A stretch of 64,000 bases of DNA from Bacillota bacterium (GTDB lineage: Bacteria; Bacillota; DTU025; MWDF01). The position numbers were made by a program, and so were the translations under genes. Within the stretch, counting starts at the first letter, position 1, and every line of letters starts with the position of its first letter. This document shows, in pieces, positions 1 through 8,700 of this stretch. The notes beneath the pieces are model-generated. The model was not told the origin of the DNA, did not search any database, and saw only the letters and a program-made list of their open reading frames with translations. The DNA is taken from assembly GCA_029565935.1 (NCBI GenBank), contig JAKQNF010000010.1, positions 51,001 to 115,000 on the forward strand, given 5' to 3'.

Positions 1-1464
1 CAAGGCAAGGCCGGGAGGCAGTAGCCACCACCAGGCCATGACCGTAAAGGCCCCGAATCCCCTTGCATTTTGTAGCATGCGTCCCCATGTGGGTACGCGA
101 GGGTCGCCCAGCCCAAGGAAGCTAAGGGAAGCTTCCGTCAGGATGGCGCTCGGTATCCTCAGCACGAGCGCCGAGAAGACCAAGGGCATCACGTTGGGCA
201 GTATATGGGTGACCATGACATATCCGTCGGTAGCTCCAGAAGCCTTTGCGGCCTCGACGAACGCCCTCTCTTTGAGGGTGAGCGTCTGCGAGCGCACTAG
301 CCTTGCCGTTCCCATCCAGGAGAACATCGCGACTAGTATCACGACGTTCCATACGCTCGTGCCCAGAAGGGCCGAGAGGACGATGAGGATTGGGAGGCTG
401 GGTATCGCGAGTAGCACATCCACGAAGCGCATCAGGACCTCGTCCACCGCGCCTCCGACATAGCCGGAGATGATGCCGACGGTAGTGCCGAGGAACACCG
501 AGATGAACGCGGCCGTAAGGCCGATCAGCAGGGATATCCTGGCCCCGTATATCAGCTGTGACCACAGGTCTGAGCCCATGTGGTCCGTACCTAGTATCCC
601 ATGCAGCAGGCCGGGTATGTTGATCTTCACCGGAGTGATGTATATCTTGGCGCCCGTGCTGGAATCGGTCTCCACCATGAACTTGACCTTGTAGTCTCCT
701 TTTTCCGAAAGTATGATCTTCGACGGGTCGTCGAAGAAGCCGAGCCCGAGCCTCATCTTAACGGGCACGTCCCTACCGTCCACCGTTATGTAGGAGATCG
801 GCCAGTCGCCATAAGCGTCCATGCCCCAGATGTCATACTCCTTGCCGGAGGGGGAGATTATCAGCAACCTCGCTACCGTCGTCGCCTCTGGTGACGAACC
901 CTCGACGGCATAGTCGAAGGTGAAGTTGAAAGTATTCGGCGGGCTGTAATTGTAGGGGAAGGTGAAGTCCATCGAGAACGACGTCTTCGCCGCCGCGCTC
1001 GCGCCGAACATCTCTGCCAGCTCCTCAGGGGTGTAGATGTCCTTGAGGATCTCCATCATCGGATCTTGTTCACCCGAGGAACTAGCGGCGGGCATGTCTA
1101 TCAGCATGAAGTCCTCTTCGTCGTATGTAGTCTTCGTAATGCTGAAATCGGCGCCCTCGGTTACATTCCAACCGTCGAGGTCGACGGTCTTCGATATCGT
1201 CACCGGGGCGTCCTTGTACTTCTCTGAGAGGTTCTTCATCCAAAGGGGAGCTGCCAGGTTATCCGCGAGGAACAGGTCCTTGGTAGGGTCGTACTGAGTG
1301 ATGATAGGCGCCGCTATCGCCGCAAGAACATATACGACAACTATGCAAAGTCCCAGCATACCCAGAGGTTTGCGCCTGTACTGCTGCCAGAAGGTGACCT
1401 TCTTGAGCTTCTTCGGCGGCTCCTGGGCCACGTTGTTGCCGTTGCCTCCTCTGATCTTGCTCAT
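1..1464 (-). CDS. ABC transporter permease, DppC/OppC type, partial (runs off window start), with large insertion between TM1 and the core domain
   Basis: Read by reverse complementing from ATG at 1464: MSKIRGGNGNNVAQEPPKKLKKVTFWQQYRRKPLGMLGLCIVVVYVLAAIAAPIITQYDP...GILGTDHMGSDLWSQLIYGARISLLIGLTAAFISVFLGTTVG... open to position 1. Overlaps the dppB-like stop by ATGA. Absent as one ORF in the supplied track because there is no stop in the window. Confidence 0.93.
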   Translation of the reverse strand, partial: MSKIRGGNGNNVAQEPPKKLKKVTFWQQYRRKPLGMLGLCIVVVYVLAAIAAPIITQYDPTKDLFLADNLAAPLWMKNLSEKYKDAPVTISKTVDLDGWNVTEGADFSITKTTYDEEDFMLIDMPAASSSGEQDPMMEILKDIYTPEELAEMFGASAAAKTSFSMDFTFPYNYSPPNTFNFTFDYAVEGSSPEATTVARLLIISPSGKEYDIWGMDAYGDWPISYITVDGRDVPVKMRLGLGFFDDPSKIILSEKGDYKVKFMVETDSSTGAKIYITPVKINIPGLLHGILGTDHMGSDLWSQLIYGARISLLIGLTAAFISVFLGTTVGIISGYVGGAVDEVLMRFVDVLLAIPSLPILIVLSALLGTSVWNVVILVAMFSWMGTARLVRSQTLTLKERAFVEAAKASGATDGYVMVTHILPNVMPLVFSALVLRIPSAILTEASLSFLGLGDPRVPTWGRMLQNARGFGAFTVMAWWWLLPPGLAL

Positions 1465-2441
1465 TTAGCTCCACCCCCTACCCTGATCCTTGGATCGACC
1501 AGGCCGTAAGCGAGGTCGGCCAGCAGGTTGGACACTATGACCGACAGGGCGATCAGGTAGAAAGCACCCTGAGCTGCCGGGTAGTCCTGCTGCATCACCG
1601 CGTCGATCAGGTACTTGCCGACGCCGAACCAGGAGAATATCGTCTCCGTGATCACAGCGCCGGTGACCGCACCGGGCAGCGACATGAATATCAGCGTCAG
1701 GATCGGCGGAAGGACGCTCCTCAGCGCGTGCTTGTAAAGCACGGTCTTCTTGTCAAGGCCCTTCGCCCTCGCCGTCATGATGTAGTCCTGGCCGAGTGCC
1801 TCAAGCATTGTGTTCCTGGTATACAGCGCCCAGGAGCCGAAGCTTATTACCATGAGGCTTCCGGCCGGGAGTATCAGGTGCCACAGGCGGTCCAGGAACT
1901 GCGCCATGGCGCCAGGCGGAGGAGGCGCGCTCATGGTGCCTCGGATGGGCAGTATCGGCCAGTAGTAGCCGAATATCATGAGTAGCATCAATTGTATGAA
2001 GAAGCCCGGGACCGCATAGGCGAACAGCCCTGCGCCCGTGACGAAATTCTCTGCGAACGTGCCTCTGCGCGCCGCCGCGAAGACACCTAACGATATCCCA
2101 ACCGCTGCAGTCGTGATGAAAGAGGCGAAGAAGAGCGTCAGCGTGTTGGGAAGCCTTTCCTTAAGCTCGTCCCACACCAGTCTCCTGGTGTTGAACGACC
2201 TTCCCATGTCAAAGCTCAATAGCGATTTTAGATATTTGATGTATTGCGTCCCTATGGGCTGGTCGATTCCGAACTGCGACCTTAGTTCCTCCTTAGTGGC
2301 CAAGTCGAATTTCGGATCCATTATCATGGAAACCGCGTCTCCTGGCATTATCCTGAAAAGGAGGAAGTTGAGGCTCAGAATGATGAAAAGCACGAGCAAC
2401 GCGTACCCGAGTCTTTTCAACAGATAGTTCCTGAAGCCCAA
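1461..2441 (-). CDS. ABC transporter permease, DppB/OppB type
   Basis: 326 aa; N-terminal MGFRNYLLKRLGYALLVLFIILSLNFLLFRIMPGD and LGQDYIMTARAKGLDKKTVLYKHALRSVLPP (EAA-type loop) are typical of the family. Confidence 0.95.
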   Translation of the reverse strand: MGFRNYLLKRLGYALLVLFIILSLNFLLFRIMPGDAVSMIMDPKFDLATKEELRSQFGIDQPIGTQYIKYLKSLLSFDMGRSFNTRRLVWDELKERLPNTLTLFFASFITTAAVGISLGVFAAARRGTFAENFVTGAGLFAYAVPGFFIQLMLLMIFGYYWPILPIRGTMSAPPPPGAMAQFLDRLWHLILPAGSLMVISFGSWALYTRNTMLEALGQDYIMTARAKGLDKKTVLYKHALRSVLPPILTLIFMSLPGAVTGAVITETIFSWFGVGKYLIDAVMQQDYPAAQGAFYLIALSVIVSNLLADLAYGLVDPRIRVGGGAK

Positions 2442-2593
2442 GTTCCTGTCACCTCACTGTCATCTAGCTGCATATTCCTTAGCATTCCGGGCCATTCAAT
2501 TTTTACGAGCCGCCGCCCAGAGCTAACTGGACGGCGGCCCCTTTACTAAGCTCACCGGGATAGGCTATCGATCGTCCTTCCCAGCATCCAAGC

Positions 2594-4270
2594 CTACTTT
2601 GTGGGCAGTGCGAAATAGTTGACGTTCTTGATCATGCGGACGTACTCGCCGACCTTATACTCCTTGAGCACGAACGGTCCGAGTCCGACCAGCTTTGTCA
2701 TGCCAGCCACTGTAGGATGAGCTTCCTTCCAGGGCTCGAACGCCTTGTAGTCCTTGACGTCCTTCCAGATGTGCTGGGGAAGTCCGCAGTAGTCGGCTTT
2801 GTCGATGTTCCAGTAGCTGGTGTTCGAGAAATAGACCTTCGCGGTGTACTTGTCGGGCGTCTCGACCTTGACTATGTTCTGGGTGGCCGACAGATACCTG
2901 GGGGCCTTGTTGTCGCGCAGGTACTCGAGGGTGAACTTCACGTCTGCCGATGTGAAGGGCACGCCGTCGGACCATTTGATGTCATCCCTGAGGTTCCAGG
3001 TGATCAGGGTTCCGAACTTGCCGGGGGAAACCTGCCACTGGCCGATCTCCCAAGACTTGGCCATCCACGGGATGTCCTCGCCGGTCACGGGGTCGATCTG
3101 CCTTAGGCCGCCCATCGGGGCCACACGACCGAGGACCTCCCACTCATATGCCTGAGAGGCAGTGACGGGGTTGAGGTTCTTAGGCTCTTCAGTAAGCATC
3201 CAACGGATCGTCCCGCCGGTACCCGATACACGCTCTATGTTCAGTGTCGTCCAGATATTGTTGTAGTTAGCCGCGCCGAAACCGTTCATCGACACCCAGC
3301 CCTTAACTACGTCCTTGCGGAAACCGTCGATGTAGGGCCTGGAGTAGAGCGGTACGTAGGGCATCAGACGGGCGAGTATGAGCTGTGACGCGTCAGCTGC
3401 CGCCTTGGCGGTCTTGAGGTCGACGGGGGTGTAGAGCTTCTCCAACGCCTTGTCGAGCTGTGCGTCGTGGGTGCCGGGCCTGTTGTAGCCGGCCTCGACG
3501 TCCTGCGAGCTGTGGAAGAAGTCGTACAGGAAGTCAGGGTTCCTGCTGAGGCTCCACGCGAGCGCGAACATGTCGAAGTCTGCGACGTCGAGCTTGTCCA
3601 GCATCACGTTGAAGTCCATGGGCTCGTGCTTGGCGGGGATGCCTATCGCGTTCATGGCCTCGACTATGATCCTGCCGATCTCGGCGGAGGTCGCGGCCAC
3701 TTCATACGTAGGAGTGTAGAACTTGACTTCGCGCATGGTCTTGCCCGTGGTCGGGTCTATGCGCTTGCCGTCCTTGCCCACTACGTAGCCAGCGGCGTCC
3801 AGAAGCTGCTTCGCCTTGGTGGGGTTGTATGGATATACCGGCACGTCCGATTTGTAGAACGGGCTCGCCTGGGGAACGAAGCTGGAAAGGGGAAGCATGT
3901 TGCCCGCGAACAGGGTGCGGATGATGTTGTCCCTGTCGACGATGTGGGCGACAGCCTGCCTTACGACCTGTGCGTTGAAGGGGTCTTTCCTCATGTTGAA
4001 GCACATGTAGAACATATGGTAACCATAGTTCATGTTCACCGCTGCGTTGGGAAGGCCCTTGACCTTTGCGATTTCCGCCGCGGCCGTCAGTCCGGGGATG
4101 ACCACGGAGTCACCGCGCTCGAATGCGATCAGCCTTGCCTGCTGTTCCTTGATGATCGGCATTATGATCTCGTCTACGCGCGGGCCGGTCTTCTCGTAGG
4201 CCATAGCCGCGACGCCGATCATTGACACCATCATCACTACCATAGCGATAATTGCCAGTGTACGTCTCAC
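2594..4270 (-). CDS. ABC transporter substrate-binding protein family 5 (SBP_bac_5), apparently circularly permuted
   Basis: GTG start at 4270 with AAGGAGG upstream; signal peptide VRRTLAIIAMVVMMVSMIGVAAMA. The sequence typical of the C-terminal half (FNMRKDPFNAQVVRQAVAHIVDRDNI...) precedes that typical of the N-terminal half (GTIRWMLTEEPKNLNPVT...WNLRDDIKWSDGVPFTSADVKFTLEYL). Upstream extension to 4435 in the track is probably not translated. Confidence 0.9.
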   Translation of the reverse strand: MRRTLAIIAMVVMMVSMIGVAAMAYEKTGPRVDEIIMPIIKEQQARLIAFERGDSVVIPGLTAAAEIAKVKGLPNAAVNMNYGYHMFYMCFNMRKDPFNAQVVRQAVAHIVDRDNIIRTLFAGNMLPLSSFVPQASPFYKSDVPVYPYNPTKAKQLLDAAGYVVGKDGKRIDPTTGKTMREVKFYTPTYEVAATSAEIGRIIVEAMNAIGIPAKHEPMDFNVMLDKLDVADFDMFALAWSLSRNPDFLYDFFHSSQDVEAGYNRPGTHDAQLDKALEKLYTPVDLKTAKAAADASQLILARLMPYVPLYSRPYIDGFRKDVVKGWVSMNGFGAANYNNIWTTLNIERVSGTGGTIRWMLTEEPKNLNPVTASQAYEWEVLGRVAPMGGLRQIDPVTGEDIPWMAKSWEIGQWQVSPGKFGTLITWNLRDDIKWSDGVPFTSADVKFTLEYLRDNKAPRYLSATQNIVKVETPDKYTAKVYFSNTSYWNIDKADYCGLPQHIWKDVKDYKAFEPWKEAHPTVAGMTKLVGLGPFVLKEYKVGEYVRMIKNVNYFALPTK

Positions 4271-4606
4271 TAATGATCTACCTCCTTGTATAGAATGATT
4301 CCTGAAAGTCGTCTTTCTTTTGGAGGAAATGTGCCGGTACCCTAGAATGAACGATCCATCTAAATGGTATTGTCCCAAAAGAATTCGACAATGCATAAAG
4401 TATTCCTTCTTACATTTTATTTGAACGCCCACCATATATCAAGATGAACGACGGCTTAGCCTATCGAAATGCGATGAACCGCGTGCACTTCTGCATAGGT
4501 CCCCCCGACCCCGCAATGGCGGTGATAGTAGGATATCTGTTATTATTTGAGTTGGCATTACGAGCCGGCCGGCATTGCTTCGGGCGGTTCACTGGGAGTG
4601 TAGCTT

Positions 4607-6073
4607 ATGTCTTCTTACGATGTGGCGATCATAGGCGCCGGTATATCGGGCTCCGCGATTGCAAGGGAGCTGTCGAAGTACGAGCTGAACACGGTTGTAA
4701 TCGAGGCGGAGGACGATGTCGCCTCCGGGACCACCAAGGCCAACACCGCAATAGTGCACGCCGGTTACGACGCCGTCCCCGGCAGCTGGAAGGCCAGGAT
4801 GAACCTCGTCGGCTCTCGCATGTACGAGATGCTGTGCGCCGATCTGGACGTGCCGTACCATCGTACCGGCACGCTGGTCGTAGCGCTAGAACGCGATCAG
4901 GCGCCCCTGCTTGAGGAGCTGAGGGAAAGGGGCGAGGTGAACGGCGTCGAAGGGCTCGAGCTGCTGGACAAAGGAAGGCTGCTCGAGATGGAGCCGAACA
5001 TCAACCCGGAGGCTCTCGGAGCATTGTACGCGAGCACCGGAGCGTATACATGCCCCTGGGAGATGTCAATAGCGCTCATGGAAAACGCCGTGGAGAACGG
5101 CACGGAACTGCTCCTTGGCGAGAAGGTGCTGGACATCGAGGAGGAAGGCGGCCATTTCGGGCTCGTTCTGAAGGACAGGACAATAAGGTCGAAGTACGTG
5201 GTGAACGCCGCGGGCCTTTCGGCCGACAAGGTGGCTTCCATGGTGGGGGACCCCGGCTTCAGGATAGCTCCCAGGAGGGGAGAGTACTGGCTCTTCGACA
5301 AGAACACGGAAGGTCTGGTCACAAGGCCGGTATTCACCGCGCCGACGCCGTTGTCCAAGGGAGTCGTAATCACCCCGACAGCGGACGGCAACATCATGGC
5401 GGGGCCCAACGCCGAGAACATCGACGATCCCAGTGACGTTTCCACCACCCAGCAGGGGCTGGACAAGGTATGGAACGACGCCGTAAAGCTCGTCCCCAGC
5501 CTTCCGAGAAGGTCAGCCATAACCAATTTCGCTGGCCTGAGGGCGGCAGCATCGCCTCAGGCGGACTTCGTGATAGGCCCGATGCAGGGCCACTTCGGCT
5601 TCTTCAACACGGCGGGTATAGAATCCCCGGGTCTGACCGCCGCGCCCGCGATAGCAGCGGCTCTGACCGGCATGCTCAAAGACGCCGGCCTTGCGCTGGA
5701 GAAGAAGCGCTCCTGGAAGCCGAAGAGGAAGGGCCTGGTGCACTTCGCAGGCCTGAGCAGGCAGGAACAGGACAGGTTGGTCATGGAGGACCACCGTTAC
5801 GGGCATGTGATATGCCGGTGCGAGACGGTCACCGAGGCCGAGATAATAGAAGCACTGAGAAGGCCCGTGCCATGCAGGACGATGGACGGCCTGAAGAGGA
5901 GGACGAGGCTGGGCGCCGGCAGGTGCCAGTCGGGCTTCTGCAGCCCGAGGGCCCTTGGCATAGTGGCAAGGGAGCTGGGCGTCACGGTGGATTCCATCAG
6001 CAAGAACGGCGACGGTTCCTTCTATGTTACGGGACTCCTGGACGGTGCGGAAGGAGGCGGCCTAGATGACTGA
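4607..6073 (+). CDS. NAD(P)/FAD-dependent oxidoreductase, GlpA-like, with C-terminal BFD-like [2Fe-2S] domain
   Basis: DVAIIGAGISGSAIARELSKY Rossmann motif; C-terminal CRCETVTEAEI...GRCQSGFC Cys motif. Confidence 0.88.
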   Translation: MSSYDVAIIGAGISGSAIARELSKYELNTVVIEAEDDVASGTTKANTAIVHAGYDAVPGSWKARMNLVGSRMYEMLCADLDVPYHRTGTLVVALERDQAPLLEELRERGEVNGVEGLELLDKGRLLEMEPNINPEALGALYASTGAYTCPWEMSIALMENAVENGTELLLGEKVLDIEEEGGHFGLVLKDRTIRSKYVVNAAGLSADKVASMVGDPGFRIAPRRGEYWLFDKNTEGLVTRPVFTAPTPLSKGVVITPTADGNIMAGPNAENIDDPSDVSTTQQGLDKVWNDAVKLVPSLPRRSAITNFAGLRAAASPQADFVIGPMQGHFGFFNTAGIESPGLTAAPAIAAALTGMLKDAGLALEKKRSWKPKRKGLVHFAGLSRQEQDRLVMEDHRYGHVICRCETVTEAEIIEALRRPVPCRTMDGLKRRTRLGAGRCQSGFCSPRALGIVARELGVTVDSISKNGDGSFYVTGLLDGAEGGGLDD

Positions 6074-7334
6074 GCTCATCGCGGATGTAGTTGTCATAGG
6101 GGCGGGACCCGCGGGCCTCGCTGCGGCTATCAAGGCTAAGCAGGAGGGCGCGGCAAGGGTGATGGTGCTCGAGCGGGACAGGGAGCTGGGCGGCATACTT
6201 CAGCAGTGCATCCACAACGGCTTCGGCCTCCACCTGTTCGGAACGGAGCTCACCGGGCCGGAATATGCCTTCAGGTTCATAGACGAGGCCCTAAAGGAGG
6301 GCGTCGAGTTCATGCTAGACACGATGGTTCTCGAGATCGGCGCCGACAGGACGATAATCGCGCTCAACGAGAACCGCGGCATGTTCAGGATAGGGGCCGG
6401 CGCTGTGGTCCTCGCCATGGGATGCCGCGAAAGGAACAGGGGCGCCGTGACCATACCGGGTACGCGTCCTGCTGGCGTCTTCACCGCGGGGGCGGCACAG
6501 CGGCTCGTGAACATGGAAGGTTACATGCCCGGCAAGAAGGTCGTGATACTAGGCTCCGGCGACATAGGGCTCATCATGGCAAGGCGCATGACGTGGGAGG
6601 GCGCGAAGGTGGAGGCAGTGCTCGAGATCCTGCCCTTCCCGAGCGGGCTTACGAGGAACCTCGTCCAGTGCCTCAACGACCAGGGCATACCGCTCCATCT
6701 AGGCAACACCGTCGTCAAGGTGCACGGGCTGAGGAGGGTGGAGGGCGTGACCGCAGCCAAGGTCGACGAGAAGCTGAGGCCCATACCGGGCACCGAATGG
6801 TTCATACCGTGCGACACGCTGCTGCTTTCGATAGGCCTGATACCGGAGAACGAGCTTAGCAGGATGGCGGGCGTGAGGATCGACCCGGTGACGGGCGGGC
6901 CGGTGGTGACCGACGACATGGAGACCAGCGTAAAGGGCATATTCGCCTGCGGCAACGTGGTCCATGTCCACGACCTGGTCGACAACGTCACCATGGAGAG
7001 CAGGATTGCCGGAGAGGGCGCGGCGAAGGCCGCCACCGGGCGGATAGCAAGAGGCGGCAGCGTAAACACCCTCGCGGGGGAGAACATCAGGTATGTAGTG
7101 CCGCACAGGCTGGGGCTCAAGAACTCATCCGAAAGGGACACCACACTATATATGAGGGTCGTGAAACCGGTCGAGAAGGTCAGGGTAGAGGTGGTGTCGG
7201 AAGGCAGGCTGCTGCACTCCAAGAGCGAAAGGGTGCTCAAGCCGGCCGAGATGCTCGTCCTTAAGCTGCCGAAGGGGAAGCTCGAAGGGCTCGGTGACGG
7301 CAAGGAAGTGGAGTTCAGGATCAACGCCGATTGA
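6066..7334 (+). CDS. FAD-dependent pyridine nucleotide-disulphide oxidoreductase of the GlpA/DUF1667-associated type
   Basis: DVVVIGAGPAGLAAAIKAK; GSGDIGLIMARRMTWEGAKV; overlaps the previous gene; 422 aa. Confidence 0.87.
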   Translation: MTELIADVVVIGAGPAGLAAAIKAKQEGAARVMVLERDRELGGILQQCIHNGFGLHLFGTELTGPEYAFRFIDEALKEGVEFMLDTMVLEIGADRTIIALNENRGMFRIGAGAVVLAMGCRERNRGAVTIPGTRPAGVFTAGAAQRLVNMEGYMPGKKVVILGSGDIGLIMARRMTWEGAKVEAVLEILPFPSGLTRNLVQCLNDQGIPLHLGNTVVKVHGLRRVEGVTAAKVDEKLRPIPGTEWFIPCDTLLLSIGLIPENELSRMAGVRIDPVTGGPVVTDDMETSVKGIFACGNVVHVHDLVDNVTMESRIAGEGAAKAATGRIARGGSVNTLAGENIRYVVPHRLGLKNSSERDTTLYMRVVKPVEKVRVEVVSEGRLLHSKSERVLKPAEMLVLKLPKGKLEGLGDGKEVEFRINAD

Positions 7335-7350
7335 GGAGGGCTAGTGGAAA

Positions 7351-7716
7351 GTGGCCGACGTGAAGGAACTTACGTGCATAGTATGCCCCATTGGATGCAG
7401 GTTAAGGGCGACTGTGGAAGGCGATGAGATAACCATAGAGGGCAACACGTGCGCCCGTGGCAAGAAATACGGGCTGGACGAGCTGTGCAGCCCCGTCAGG
7501 ATGCTAACTTCCACGGTTAAGGTGGACGGCGGCTTCCTGCCCAGGTTGCCTGTAAGGACCCGGGGCCCCATACCCAAGGGCAGGATAGAGGACGTGCTCT
7601 TGAGCCTGAAGGTGGTGAAAGTGGAAGCTCCGGTCATTATGGGCCAGGTGATATTGGAGGATGCGGCCGGGACGGGCGTCGAGGTCATAGCGTCCAGGCC
7701 GATGGACAGGATATAG
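7351..7716 (+). CDS. DUF1667 domain protein
   Basis: CIVCPIGCRLRATVEGDEITIEGNTCARGKKYGLDE; GTG start, in the same transcription unit as the FAD enzymes. Confidence 0.85.
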   Translation: MADVKELTCIVCPIGCRLRATVEGDEITIEGNTCARGKKYGLDELCSPVRMLTSTVKVDGGFLPRLPVRTRGPIPKGRIEDVLLSLKVVKVEAPVIMGQVILEDAAGTGVEVIASRPMDRI

Positions 7717-7757
7717 GACGTTAAAGCTCCTAGTGGGGCAGAAGCAGGAGGTGTGAC

Positions 7758-8669
7758 ATGAAGGACCTCGTAATCATCGGCAGCGGACCGGCTGGCATGG
7801 CCGCCGGCATCTACGCAAGGCGCGGCGGGCTGGACACGACACTGATAGAGAAGGTATCGCCGGGAGGCCAGGCGGTCTACGCCCACAGCATAGAGAACTA
7901 CCCGGGATCTTACCAGGTACCCGGATACGAGCTGATGTTCAGCTTCGCGAACCATCTGGAGAAGTTCGGGCTTGCCCCCGAGGTGATGGAAATAACTGGT
8001 ACCGAGCTTTCGGGCAAGGTCAAGCTAGTACACACGCAGTCAGCGACGATAGAGGCCAAGGCAGTGGTCATAGCCTCCGGGGCCAGCCCTAGGAAGCTGG
8101 GCATGCCTAACGAGGGCAGGCTCACCGGCAGGGGGGTCTCCTACTGTGCAAGCTGCGACGGCAACTTCTTCAAAGGTAAGGTCGCGGCGGTAGTTGGCGG
8201 CGGTGACGCCGCGGCGGAGGATGCGCTCTACCTTGCCAAGATATGCAGCAAGGTGTACGTAATCCACAGGCGCGATTCGCTCAGGGCGCAGGATATTGTG
8301 CAGAAGAGGCTCTTCGCCATGCAAAACGTCGAGATGGTCTGGAACAGCGTGACCGAGGACATACTCGGCGAGGAGAAGGTCGAGTCCCTGCTAATAAGGG
8401 ACGTCAATGACAAGACCTTGAGGGAGCTTCCCACCGATTCCATATTCGTCGCGATTGGCCAGGTACCGAACACCGGGCTCTTCGCCAAGGAAGTAAGCCT
8501 CGCGGAGACGGGTCACATAATCGTGGACAGGGAGATGAGGACTAACGTCCCGGGCGTGTTCGCCGCGGGCGATGTCACCGTCAAGCCCTTAAGGCAGGTC
8601 GTGACGGCCGTATCCGACGGCGCAGTCGCGTCATATTCGGCGATCAAGTACATAAGCACCGAATTCTAG
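7758..8669 (+). CDS. trxB: thioredoxin reductase-like FAD-dependent oxidoreductase
   Basis: GSGPAGMAAGIYARRGGLDTTLIE, YCASCDGNFFKGK redox motif, VFAAGDVTVKPLRQVVTAVSDGAVA. Confidence 0.88.
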   Translation: MKDLVIIGSGPAGMAAGIYARRGGLDTTLIEKVSPGGQAVYAHSIENYPGSYQVPGYELMFSFANHLEKFGLAPEVMEITGTELSGKVKLVHTQSATIEAKAVVIASGASPRKLGMPNEGRLTGRGVSYCASCDGNFFKGKVAAVVGGGDAAAEDALYLAKICSKVYVIHRRDSLRAQDIVQKRLFAMQNVEMVWNSVTEDILGEEKVESLLIRDVNDKTLRELPTDSIFVAIGQVPNTGLFAKEVSLAETGHIIVDREMRTNVPGVFAAGDVTVKPLRQVVTAVSDGAVASYSAIKYISTEF

Positions 8670-8700
8670 AGAACGGAAACAAAGTCGGAAGGCGAAGAGG

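Noticed and set aside
3467-4225. 252-aa plus-strand ORF over the SBP gene
   Set aside because: Mirror of the SBP frame; no family features.
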